Positions 46,101 to 60,306 are shown, numbered from the stretch's first letter. The stretch: DNA of 64,000 nt from Anadara kagoshimensis (GCA_021292105.1 CM037862.1:35595770-35659769), one strand, 5' to 3'. The notes: generated from the letters alone by a model not told the origin. Made by a program: numbers and translations.

Positions 46101-49100
46101 ATAGGGCAACAAGATCCACCATGTTTCCTGCTTTTAACAAAAAAGTTTAGGGGGGTCAATAAAGAGGCTAATTTTTGAGATCTGCCCCCTGACTAATTGT
46201 TATACCATATGCTTATGTTACAGAGCCCAGTGCACTTACAGACCATAGCTCCTTCTGCCACCTAGTTTTATATCCAGTTCAGGACAGATCCACTTGAACA
46301 TTGTTATACCATATGCTTATGTTACAGAGACCAATGCACTTATAGACCATAGCTCCTTCTGCCACCTAGTTTTATATCCAGTTCAGGACAGATCCACTTG
46401 AACATTGTTATACCATATGCTTATGTTACAGAGACCAATGCACTTACAGACCATAGCTCCTCTTGCCACCTAATTTTATGTCTGGTTCAGAACGTATCCA
46501 TTGTTATGCCATATGCTTATGCTACATGACAGAGTGCTCAAAAGCGCACACGTACAGATCATCACATGGCCTCTCACAACCTAGGTTCGAATCCTGCCGG
46601 GGACAGATCCACTTAAACATTATTAATTAACTAATTTGCCAAATAGTCTAAAGGTAAAGCATACAGCTACAGATCATCTCAGATCACTGCCTAGGTTAGA
46701 ATTTGGCTGGGGACAGATCCAGTTGAACATTGTTTTGTTAAATGCTAAAGTTACATGGCCGAGTGGTCTGAACATGCACTCATGAATCACAGCGCCTCTC
46801 ACTGCCTAGTTTCAAATCCCACTCGGGAAATTGCTAACTGAAGGTCGATAGTTATATGAATATAGACTTGATTTAAGTGCATATGTTGACTTGAATGAAA
46901 TGTGAATGTAAACTTGAATAAAGCGTAAATGTGAACTTGAATGAAGTGTGAATGTAAACTTGAATAAAGCGTAAATGTGAACTTGAATGAAGTGTGAATG
47001 TAAACTTGATAGAAGCGTGAATGTAACTTGAATGAAGCGTGAATGTAAACTTGAATGAAGTGTGAATGTAAACTTGAATAAAGCGTAAATGTGAACTTGA
47101 ATGAAGTGTGAATGTAAATTTGAATAAAGCGTAAATGTGAACTTGAATGAAGTGTGAATGTAAACTTGAATAAAGCGTAAATGTGAACTTGAATGAAGTG
47201 TGAATGTAAACTTGATAGAAGCGTGAATGTAACTTGAATGAAGCGTGAATGTAAACTTGAATGAAGCGTGAATGTAAACTTGAATGAAGCGTGAATGTAA
47301 ACTTGAATGAAGCATGAATGTAAACTTCAATGAAGCATGAACTTGAATTAAGCGCGAATATAGACTCGAATGAAGCGTGAATAAAGACTTGAAGAAAGCA
47401 TGAATGTAGAATTGAATTAAGCGTGAATGTAGACTTGAATCATCGGAAGCATTAATGTAACCTCGAATAAAGCATGAATGTGGACTCAATGGAGGTGAGA
47501 TGAGACCAGGCTACCCGGAAACTGTAGTATTATAAGAAGTATAATCTGAACCGATCAGATTAGTGGATAACGTTTGATATATGCATCATCCCTTTTCCTC
47601 TTCCACAACCAACACACTCAAAGCCGCTCGAACTGACGTATTCTGAATAGAATAAGGACTTAGTATTTAAGTACAATATCATGACAAAAGTTTGTCTGAA
47701 GTGAATTTTTAGCTCACCTGAGCCGAAAGGCTCAGATGAGCTATTGCAATCTATCACCGTCGTTGTCCGTCGTGCGTAAACTTTACCTCCAAAACTACTG
47801 AGCCAAATTGGATGAAATTTGGTGACTATCATCCCTTGGTAACATGCTTTGAAAATTGTCTTGCCATTTTCTTCCAATTGATGTCAAGGTCAAAGGTCAA
47901 GGTCATGTCCCATTTTTTAACTATGATAAAAAATGTTATTTTTTAAACATTTCTGGTGATAGTGGCATAGGATTTTAAGTTATTTGTAGGTAATGACATG
48001 ACGATCATTTTGATACATAGATCAAGGTCATGGGTTCAAAGGTCAAGGTCACAGATGTACAAGTATACTAAAAATAGTTAGTTATCTGCAAAACTGAATT
48101 TTTGTATAGGCATGTATATTAGACTATTGTAGGTAATGGCACAATGGTCATTTTGATATATGAATAAAGGTCATGGGTTCAAAGGTCAAGGTCACAGATG
48201 TAAACAAGTACTGAAATGGTTAATTATCTCAAAAACTATAAACTTTTTGCATAGGCATGTATATTAAAATATTGTAGGTATTATCCTAACGATCATTATG
48301 ATTAAGGGTTCAAAGGTCAAGGTCACAGATGGGAATGAATACCTAAATGGTACTTTATCTTGGAAACTATTTACTTTTTATATATGCATGTATATTAGTA
48401 TATTAGAATATTGCAGCAATTAGCCTTACAACCATTTTGATATATGATTGAAGGTTATTGGTTCAAAGGTCAAGGTCACAGATGTAAATGAATACTGAAA
48501 TAGTCAATTATCTGCAAAACTATTAACTTTTTGTATAGGCATGTATGTTAGAATATTGTAGGTAATAGCACAATGGTGATTTTGATATATGAATGAAGGT
48601 CATGTGTTCAAAGGTCAAGGTCACAGATACAAACAAGTACTGAAATGATTATTTATCTCAAAAACTTTAAACTTTTTGTATAGGCATGTATATAAGAATA
48701 TTGGCCTTATGGTCATTTTGATATATGAATGAACATCATGAGTTCAAAGGTCAATGTCACAGGTTAGCGTTAAGACCCATGGGCCTCTTGTTCATATTCT
48801 AGTCCAAGGGGGAAGATGAATAATTCAGCAAATTAAATAAGTCTATCCCAAATGAAACTTGATGCTGCTTCATTGCCATTTTATTCCCTTACCATTATGT
48901 ACATATACATCTGACAGATCACATTCATTATTTATACTTAGACCCAGTTTTTCAACGATTTAGTCACATTGTACGCAATTTAGCATGGTTTCTGATAGTA
49001 TAGTTCTACTTAGATGTGGAAACTCATTGTATATTTTCAGTCTCTGCTCAAAATCTAGTTTCAAAAAGTATGCACACTTCAGAATTTTTTGTTCAAAATT

Positions 49101-50597
49101 TGTAAAATGCAGCTACAATCTCTGAAAAACGAGGTTTAAGTAATAATGAATATGATTTAGATTACATAATTACTAAATAGTCCCAGTGATTCCAATGCCA
49201 TTGGTATATAGTTGGAAGAGATACAAACATGAATATGAAACGGCTAAAACGATTACTGGGTACAAAACCACACTACGGTAGCTTAGTTGCTCGTTCCGTA
49301 TTCGAGAGGTTGGGGTTCAAAATCTGGCCAAGTCCGGTGACACAGACTCGAGGATAGGTATACATGGTATATGGACTGTTCTTATTACTATATTAAGAAA
49401 TGAAAGTAATGGGTCCTTCGGAACAGTTCTCCCAATTTCACAGTACGCGTGGTGCGCCAAAGAAACCTCCCTGTACATGTACCTTGCCAAGCTGAACACG
49501 CTGCAAAGAAATATATGTTCCCGATTCGCCAATGACTGGTGACGTCCAGATATAAGTGACGTATTCTAGACATAGTCGTTACACCCATTTATACACACTA
49601 ACTGAAGCCTCTTTTAGTTGACCACACAAAGGAATTTTTCAACACCCAGTTATTTTCCTATTATTCTCGCTAATTCAAGTGGTCGGCTTTGAGTGTGTGA
49701 GTAATGTTGTTTAACGTCCCAGTCAAGAATATTTCACTTATATCGAGACGTCGCCAGCTATAGACGAAGGTGCAGAAATTTTGCCTGTGCGTTGCGCTAA
49801 CAGCAGAGTTCTTTAGCGTGCCAAGCCCATCGTGACACAGGACCTCGTTTATTTTAAGTTCCCATCCGAAAGAACCGTGACTTTCATTTCGTAATGCCGA
49901 GTGCTTGGCGAAAGAACAGTCACTACCTACTTTCAAGTCTTGGGTCAGACCCAGCCGGGGTTCGAACCCACAACCTCCTACTTACGGAGCGAGCACTCTA
50001 CCAACTGAGTTACCGCAGTGCATGTGAACTGGATAGCACGAACAATTCTGAACTATTTATAGACCTTATACTGTTTTATCGTGAGTTCAGATTTTAAACT
50101 TATTGAAAGATATTTTAAAAGTGACCTTGTATGTGGACTGTTGGAGTAATTATTAGGGTGTAACTAACAACAGAAAGTATTAATAGCTATAGTTTCTTTT
50201 TACTTAAAGTCGAGGCGTGGAGTGGTGGCGGCGGTTGTGTTGTTAAATTGTTAAATTCATTTCAGTAGGGCTCGATGACGAGTGGTATAAAGCGCGTGGT
50301 TCTGGATCAAATCTCCTAGGTTCGAATCGCACTTATGACATCCTTGTTTGAGAATCTGCGGAAACTCCAGTTTTCTCACGGGTCAACTAATCCTGACCTG
50401 GTCGACTCGATTACAAGCAAAATAATCATAATTCAGGCGACAATCAATCCCCAATCTCTGGCTCCGATGACAAATATTTAGCGCGGCAGCATATTGCGAA
50501 AATATTAAGTGCCAAATTAATGAACTTAACATTCTGCAATTGTGCCCCTCTTTTGACAATTAACAACACTGATAGAGTAAATTACAGTTGTTGACAT

Positions 50598-50681
<84 letters not shown>

Positions 50682-53600
50682 GTGTGTGTGTGTGTGTGTG
50701 TCTTGTAATTTCTACATCATAACAATATATTTAACACTGGTAACTCTAAACTTCTTAATGAGATAGAGAGAGAGAGAGAGAGAGAGAGATTAGAATCAAA
50801 TCTATATTGTTAGGACGTTGCACTTGCCACTTGCTTCAGTTTAATGGGTACAATTTAGTTTATGTAATTAATTATGTATAAAATTTTAGAAATTTTACCA
50901 TGTAAAACTATAGCTTCTAAAATCCCTTATCTCGCATTACTGATGATTTTAGAAATAGCTATTGTATTAACCGCTTTTCTTCTTCTTCTAAAATAATAAT
51001 AATAATAAATAATAATAATAATTGGACCCTGCATATTGCAAAATAATTAAATGTTCTTTATTAATTTTTAATCTTCCAAATCCTCTTCGGTAAATATTTT
51101 TCCAAGTCTCATTATAGAAATCGTATTGTGCCATTCATTTATCAGTTTATTTATCCTTGGCGCCCTGACTACCGCGGTACTTAAATATACATTGTATTTT
51201 AAATGTAGTTTTTATAAGTAGTTCACCAACTAACGGGTTTGGACTGTAAAAAGGACAAACTGCAAAAACAGCCAAAAATGAGCAAAATCGGGTAAGTTTG
51301 TAGCATATATTTATTATAATTTATGCAAACTGGCTAAATATATAAACACGGCGTTTTTTAATTGTTTAGTCTTGTTAAAAAATAAAACTCTACTTAAGAT
51401 ATTTGTTCAGTCTAATAACGGTTAGAATAATAAAGTCCTATTAATTGAACTTTAAGCCACTGTACATGTACATGAAAAACGACACAGTTAAAGTTAATAT
51501 TTTATAACCAACATTATACGTTTTGTAATTATCTTAATTGACGTTTCGTCCCTTGAGTACGTAATTGTATTAGAGATATCAATGCCGATAAAGTTAGTTG
51601 TTCCGAGGAGACTTGCAGTTTCCATAACAAAATCCGGTGCACATAGACGCACAAACTAAAAATTTGCATTTTAAGTGTAAAATATGCTTTAACATTATGT
51701 AATGAACAAAATAACTTATACATTTGGTGTCACGTTTTAAGTTTTGCGAAAAACTGATTATGGCCATCTTGAAATAAGTGAAAGAATATTTACTTGGGCT
51801 TAAACCACTATCACTCCAGTCTACTTGACTTGGTAAATCCCAATTAAGTATTTATTTCAGTTTATTACATTAAATAATTCTAAATGAAAAATAAGACAAT
51901 CCTAGTATTTAAAATCATATTTCGAAGTTTCGAAATAACATATTTTTTACGCATGTAACCTTACAAGCTCCAAAAGCCATCTTTCTAGACTATCAAAAAC
52001 ATCTTTAAAAACTACCGTTATATGACTAAAGGTTGGGAAGTTGTTGGTTTTTTTTAATCTACATTTTCGGATACTGAATATACGATTCAATCATAAGGTT
52101 GGACGTGTTTCGGTCCCACTTAATCGTTGTGTCACATACCATTTTTTGAATTTATTAAAAAAAATACATTTCAAAATGGTATAAAATGGTATATGACAAT
52201 TTTTTAATGTATTTTATGATTAAATTTAAAATATGATATATGACAGTTGTATCGTCAGATGACAAATATTGTTTTTATGTGCCGTAATAATTGTTGTCAA
52301 AATAATACATTTTAAAAAGAGAACACAGTGTGACCAAATAATCGTTTTACCCAGATTGACTAAAAAAACAATATATTGATGTGTCTTTGTCCTAACAGTA
52401 CAAACCTATTAATGATGCATGTACCTCTTGTTTCTTATTTGGATTTCTTTCTTAGTTTAATCCAATTTAACGTCCCGTATATAATTAAAATCCTCGATCT
52501 AGTTCTTTCGTACCATGACTTATATTTATATATTGACCCAAATACAAGGTTCTCAATGGGATTAAGAGAAAATTAATGATGCATATTGATGCATGAAAGC
52601 TAATATTACGAAGAGTAGGAACCAATTCTAAAATGTCATGCCTAAATTATTGCATTCTCACTAAGTCTCTTACTAGTGTCATGTGCTACTTTTGAATTGT
52701 ATTATTTCATAAAAATTCAAAAGTAGCACACGACACTAGGTTAAAAATATTTTAAAACCCTGTTTTCGCAGTCGGAAGATACTAATTCCTCCGTACTCGA
52801 ACCTATATATTGACCCAAATTCAAGGTTCTCAATGTCACTGTCATGTGCTACTTTTGAATTTTATGAAATAATACATTCAAAAGTAGCACATGACATCAC
52901 TAGGGAAAGAGAAAGTAAATGATGCATATTGATGCAATAAATCTTTTATTACCAAGGGGTGGAACCAATTTTAAAAATGTCATGCTTATTGCTTATTGCG
53001 CTCTATCGAAGCAGTTCATAAGTCTCTCGGTAGGTTTTGTTTACCACTGCGGTAGCTCAGTTGGTAGAGTGCTCGCTCTGTAAGTGGGAGGTTGTTGGTT
53101 TGATCCCCGATTGGGTCTGACCCAAGTGACTGTACATGTTCTTTCGTCTAGCACTCGGCATTACAAAAGTGAAGTCAACGTTCTCTCGAATTGGAACCAA
53201 ATAAACGAGGTCTCTATGTCACTAGGGAAAGAGAAAGTAAATGGTGCATACTAATGCACTAAAATTAATATTGCGAAGAGCTAGAACCAATTTTAAAAAT
53301 GCAGTGCTCATTGCACTCTATGGAAACAGTTCGTTAGTCTCCCGGTAGGTTTGTCAAACACTACGCTTTGAATGCATTTTATGATTGGTATATGACAGGT
53401 TAAAACAAAAACAATTTAAATTCTGTTTTCGCGGTAAGAATCGATAGGTTTACTCCAGGTGAACATAAATCGTGCCAATGATTAGCAACTTCATGTCATA
53501 TACTACTGAATTATGTAACAATGTCTTCAAAAGTACAGCACATTGCAATTACGTAACCAATTGCTGATAACTAGTGCAATTAATTGCTGTAGGTATGGGA

Positions 53601-54278
53601 ACATGAGCGAGAGGAATACGAGCAGATCACCCCAATTAATTATCTGGTCCTTTGTATCGTGTATGGTTCTCATATTAAACTTTCTGATAATTATGTCAAA
53701 TAATTAATTTATGAATAAAAATAGATTTATTGATTGAATTGGTTTAAATTTCCAGCCAAGGATATTTCACCTTATATCGAAACGTCACCACCTATAGGTA
53801 AATTTATACTTTTGCGCTGTGCAGGGAGAGTTGTTTAACATACCCTGCCATGACACAGGCCTTCGGTTTTTAAGGTCTGTTCGAAAGGACCCTATGAGGT
53901 TTTTCCTAAATACCGAGTGGTTGGCGAAAGGACAGTTATGTCCCTTTTCAAGTTTTGATCAGTCCCCGTCCAGGCTTTTAACTCACTGTATCCCACATAC
54001 AATGCAAAGCGAGTATTCTACCAACCGAGGTACCGTAGTGGTCGGACTTGATAGGCAAAAAGGATTGTCAGAGTAATTTGTTGCGGATCCCCCCCCCCCC
54101 CCGCAATGAATTATAATTATCTAACCCTGTTTGTGTATGGTTCTCATTTAAAACTATCATAATTTTTATCGAGATTTTATTAAGAAAATTAAAATTTTAT
54201 AATTAGTATATTAATTCAAATCAGTGTATGACAAAAAAAAAAAAACAGTTTTCAGTCTATTGCTTCTAAAACTTAGGC

Positions 54279-54311
<33 letters not shown>

Positions 54312-55162
54312 CATTCAATCAATCAATCAATCAAAAACCCGGGTTATCCATGGTAACGCGTGAATACGCTATAGTAAGAAAAAGCTTATGTTATAATTAA
54401 TTGAATTGTCTGAATAAAATATTCAAAAAATGATGATAAATTTTGAATATTTCATTTAGAAAGTTAAAAATATAATTATAATATTGCATCCGTTCAAAAG
54501 TTGCGCCGTTATTAGTTTACTAGCCAAAATTCCAAAGATTAAAGAAATTACAATATTATTGCAATTCCACAATAAAGAAACGAAAAGATATAAAGTACAT
54601 AAGATATCAATTTCGTTGAAAAAGAAAACGTTAATCATGTCGACATGCTGAATGAAAATCTAATTTTCCAGTATAAACCTATGAATTATTAATGGAACAT
54701 ATTTTTAGAAAACATCTCAAAAGTGGTAATACCGTTAAAATATTCGTAAATGAACAATTGTGAGAAATACCAGCTCAATCCAGTTAATGTCCAATTAATG
54801 ATAGTAACACACGGCGTAACCAACAACAAATGATAGGAAACTGTCAGATGTACATTTCATGCAGACACAATATAACCCGCGATTTTCATTTCACCTGTGA
54901 CATTCCTTTTTGCTGGATGTGTATTTAAGCGGTGCATTTATTGTAACTATGAAGCTTAAATTTATATAAAAATTTTATTTGTGTCAAAAATCAATTACAA
55001 TTGCATAAGCAAGGATGTTCAATATTTAAAACAGAGCATTAAAATTGAATCGTTTTAAAGATTACGCCGATGATTTCTGATCAATCATGGCACATGCAGG
55101 CGCATTTTCGATGCACGTGTATCTAAAAAAGAACCAAGTTGAGTAAGTAAAAGTAAAAAAAT

Positions 55163-55197
<35 letters not shown>

Positions 55198-58100
55198 TAT
55201 CTACGTTAGAGGAAATGATTGTGAAACTGTTTCTTAGTTCTTTTAATCTCTCTCTCTTTCTCTCTCTCTCCATGTGTGTACCTTGTAATTTCTACATCAT
55301 AACAATATATTTAACAGCGGTAACTCTAAATTTGCATATGAGAGAGAGCGAGAGAGAGAGAGAAGTTGATTAGAATCAAATTTATATTGTTAGGACGTTG
55401 CACTTGCCATTTGCTTCAGTTTAATGGGTACAATATAGTTTATGTAATTAATTATGTATAAAATTTTAGAAATTTTACCATGTAAAACTATAGCTACTAA
55501 AATCCCTTATCTCGCATTACTGGTTATTAATGTAAAATCATATTTAATATAATCTTTTCCAAGGCTTATTCTACTTTACATTAACAGAAATTAAAAATGA
55601 ATAATTCAAAATGAAATGGTTGATTGATCAGCTTATTTCAACTATCAAAATACACCGCAATATCTTATAAAAAATTAAGAATGTCCTTGTCTGACACACA
55701 CAGTACAGACCTGTCGAAAGTTTAACACTGAGATGAGGAAAAGGATTCGAAGTATCTCTGCCGAGTACCCGAGACATGGATCAGAACTGGCCAAAAAAGC
55801 TGCGGAGAGTAAGACAAACAATCGAAAAGCTGACGAGGGGCCACGAAATTACCTGTCCATGCAGCACCAATGCATTAGCTTAGTGTTAAACTTTCGACGG
55901 GTCTGAACTATATTTTTGTTTAAGCGTGAATGTCCCTTAAAACGTTTGCCAGTAAAATAAATATACTATTGTATGCGCTACGATATGTTTAGAAACATTT
56001 TCAGGTCGTAATCCCTTTCTTATGATTTTTTAAACGTTCGTTAAAGGTTAAGTACCTTTTTATGACCGCGTTGGAGTTGAAATATCACATATCATTGGTT
56101 TTCTCCAGTCATTTATACATTTGATCTAGATCATGTAGTGGTTGATTTGTCAAGTGGGGGATATGTTTCTCTTTCAAAAATTATAAATTACAATTTTATC
56201 AAAACTGCAACAGTTTCATCAAAACTGCATCTGCAGCTCTGCCTTTGTTTAGTGTGAAATACAGAGCACATGTATATGGCGACATGTGAAACATGTACAT
56301 TTCATACGCGTTGTCAGACTTGTACCCATCAAATCAATTTCAATTTAAATTCTTCATTAGTCGAGCCCAAGTTTCTTCCGGTATATAGGCAAAAATAAAC
56401 GAATACATTGTCATATACCATTTTCAAAAAATGGTATATGACAATATTGATATGCATTTGTCATAGGCAAACAACAATAACCGACACGCTTGACCTTTCA
56501 TTGGGAATATACATATTGTATGGTTAATACGTGAAGGTTGTATGATCTCCATGATTAAGACAAAATAAACGCGCATAAATGTACCAGTTCATGATACATA
56601 TTTTAATTAAAGGTCAAGCGGACAGGTCAATGTTGTTTGTCTATACAAGATGGCAGATAATACAATCACATCATTATGAAGTTCATAATATGTAATATGA
56701 CAATATTTGACCCATGTTCTTTAAAAGATTTGATTAATCAAAATTACATACTGTAAAAATGAATTTAGTTAAAAGTTACGAAGCCTCTTTAGTGCCACAG
56801 ATTGGATTGCTACATTTTGAAAGGCACGCGGCTTTTGAACTTGATTTTGAAAATCGCACGCTTTATTTCGAAATATATCATTCTGTGGTACTTAAATGGG
56901 CTCTGTAATTTTACTAATTTCATTTAGCGTACGTGAGAAAACTAGTCGGGTTTCCAATATTTTCTCAAAGGATTGGTGTGGATTTTTAATGGTTTACAAC
57001 AATGCGTATTTTATTCTTAAGAAATCATTGGTCACATGTTAAATTATTTTTAAAAAATCAATACTCGATCTACTTCTAACCCTTTCGATAGCTAAGCCTT
57101 TATCAAGAACCAACATACATTTACTGTCACATCATGAGTTTCCTTTTGGGAAATTATTTGTGAACAAATTGAATTATTTTGGCTTATCAAGACCTCAAAA
57201 AGGTGCATGACCGTCATCAAAAATATTGTTGATCAGTATGGTGTCTCTGTATCCGAAATAATCCTGGGTATATTTGGCGAAATATAATCCCATGTTCCCT
57301 TCATTCTCAAATTTTATTTCACTGGTGGCGAGTGCAGATAACTAAACATGAGACGCTATATTACCACCCTTTTGAAGCACCTGACCTGAATCCCCTGGTG
57401 GTTGTCCACGCGTCTAACTTAATATACATGTGCAAAATTTTTACTTTGTTTCTGGGATGGTAATTTGAACATGTTTCGTTCGTGTTCAAGTTGATTTGAA
57501 AATATAAAAAATATATCAACAATAAAGAGATGAAAAAGATAGAAAACTCAAAATTTGTCTTTTTCATATGTATGAGTATTTTCTAAAAATCCTTACACCT
57601 TACTCGTTACACCTTTACAGATTCCAAAGGAGTTAAGTTGAGTTGAGTAATGGTGTTTAACGTCCCAGTCAAGAATATTTCACTTATATCGAGACGTCGC
57701 CAGCTATAGATGAAAGTGCATAAATTTTAACTGTGTGTTGCGCTGATGACATTATACAGCAGGATTCTTTAGCGTGCCAAGCCCACCATGGCACGGGACC
57801 TCGTTTATTTTAAGTTCCCATCCGAAAGAACCATTTCGTAATGCCGAGTGCTTGGCGAAAAAACAGTCACTACCCACTTTCAAGTCTTAAGTCAGACCCG
57901 GTCGGGGTCCGAACCCACGACCTCCTACTTACGGAGCGAACACTGTACCAACTGAGCTATCGCAGTGAGTTGAAACAAAAGCAAATTAAATCAGAGTAGA
58001 GACAAAACCGTAAAGGCTTCTGATCGATTATAATGTCGACTCGAAGAAACCAGAAGAATGCCTATCTTCTTAAACTTCAGTTGACCTTCTAATTATATAT

Positions 58101-60254
58101 TTAAACAGATTTTCGCGGCAGAGCAGACCTTGTATTCGTAATTGGTAATTGATTTCATTGATAATCAGGTTCTGAAGGACTTCGATGTCTTGTCAGGTTA
58201 TGTAGAAAAGATGATGGTTATTGTACTAATGTCATGTGCTACTTTTGAATTTTTATGAAATAATACATTTTAAATCAACACATGACAATGATTTTTAATG
58301 CATTATTTTAATAAAAAAAAATGAAAATCAGCACATGACAGTACTAATAATGATGTATAAATTACCATAATAATTGGTCTTATGAAATTTTTCTCCATCG
58401 CGAAGTAGACCTAGTATAGGTGTGCATCCGTGTGTAAAATTTAATCTTCTCCTCTGAAACTATTGCGTCAATTTGAACCAAATTTCACTTTGAAGATCCC
58501 GAAAGTCATAAATTTTCATTGTTCCTTTATACATGAACCGATTTTGAAACTAATGGGTCAATTTGAACCAAATTTCACGTGGAAGATCCCGAACGTCATC
58601 CTTTATATATATAAAATATATAGAAAATAGGATAGAAATTATTTTTGTACTCCAAACTATTAAATCCTATGTAAATATTTTGAACTAAATTTGACATGGA
58701 ATGTCCTCAGACGTTGTAGATATATTGTAAAATCACAAATGTTCGTGGGGGATTAAATTTCGATATTTTCATGGGTAAGTGAATAATATGAAATTTAATC
58801 TCAACGAAAATATTTAATTACCAAGGCCAACAATGGGATTTATTTTCAAACGACAGAATTACACGAAAATTTCTCCCAACAAAATATTTTTAAATTAGAA
58901 AAAACCACGAAATTTAAACCCCACGAATATTAGTGATTAGTCAGTATTTGCTTAAATCGATTCCTTGCTACTTTAGAGATAGTCACCTTTTCTGTACATA
59001 GCAAATTGTCATAAATTTTCATTTTTTCTTTATATTCACATTCGATGCGTATCATATAAAGTAGGACCGGACTCCATTTTATACCCCAACCAATAAATTC
59101 TATGTAATTTTAGTCGAAAAGAAAATAATATTTTTGAGTTTTAAGCCGACTTTGGGTAACCTGTAATTAAAGGGTCATATCAAATGAAATAATTAAAAGA
59201 AATGTTGAAAACCGCATTTCCGTTTGAATAGAAGTACAGTGTTATTTCCGCCGATAACGGGAATATCGACAAAATACACAATACACGTGTTTAATATATT
59301 AAAACAATATGAGTAACATTCAAACTTAACAATACAGAAACCTTTGTAGAACACTATTTATATGGATTGACGATATTACACCAATGTTGTATAACTACAG
59401 TGGCTCAATGGGCAGGTATAGGGAGGTCGCAGTTCAAATCCTGATTGGGTCTGACCAAGACATGAAAATAGGTATTGACTGTTCTTTGGCCAAGCACTGG
59501 TTATTTCGAAATGAAAGTCACGGGGCCCGTCAGAAGACTTTTAAAAACCGATGCCCAGTGTCATGGTAGGAATGGCACGCCTGTACTCTCATCGTCTCTG
59601 TCAAGATCAAATTTCTATTATTTCACCTATAGTTGGTGACATCGCGATATAAGTCAAATAATCTTGTCTGGGAAGAAGAACCCAAATGCAATCAAGCAAT
59701 ATATACTGTATTCAAACCATACAATTTTAGAAGCTATTAAGATGTCTGATATACTTTTTTCTTGTTTCTGTATTGTAGTCAAATGGATGATTCGGGTGGG
59801 GAGGACGAATTAGACGAAAGTGTACCAGGTAAGATTATGCTCTACTTTCAAATTGTATTTACATTTTATACCAGTTATAATTCTACAGCACTATACACTC
59901 GTTTCGGAATACAGTTCCTCATCAGTAGTGCTTTGACCAAAATTGTGAAACCAATTTTCCCCCAAGATGTTGAAAAGAAATCCATTTTTACCAAATTTAG
60001 CTAAGGAAATAGTTTGCTTGAGGGAGTATTCCTTAGTTTTTGAGGAATTTCAAATTTTAACTAGCAGCAAATTTAGACAATAGTATATTTCTATATATGT
60101 CTTACAATAATACACAATAATTGCCTACTCAGTTTGTGATATCTAATTATGTCTAATAAATAAATCAAAATAATTTACAAATTTTAACTTATCAGAGTAA
60201 AAACAACACTATATAATAACGTCATAATACAAAGTCTCGTGATGAATACAAAAA

Positions 60255-60306
<52 letters not shown>

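Larger units (their letters stand above)
52530..53340 (+). repeat. Three diverged local copies of a ~110-bp unit
   Basis: TTGACCCAAATNCAAGGTTC, agagaaagtaaatgatgcata and ggaaccaatttta recur at 52530, 52810 and (partly) 53213. Copy 2 holds a micro-palindrome, and a SINE joins copy 3. Confidence 0.75.

Noticed and set aside
46812..47489. Minus-strand 225-codon frame rich in FTLHSS
   Set aside because: By-product of the 23-bp minisatellite; the peptide is a plain translation of the repeat.
53046..53120. Possible tRNA gene (A and B boxes, tRNA-like spacing)
   Set aside because: Acceptor and T stems do not pair and the sequence continues into the SINE family A body shared by many copies.
59762..60004. 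80-codon frame as an intact single-exon protein
   Set aside because: Only 59779-59828 looks coding; after the GTAAGA donor the sequence turns AT-rich and unlike the exon, and the next exon fits in phase.
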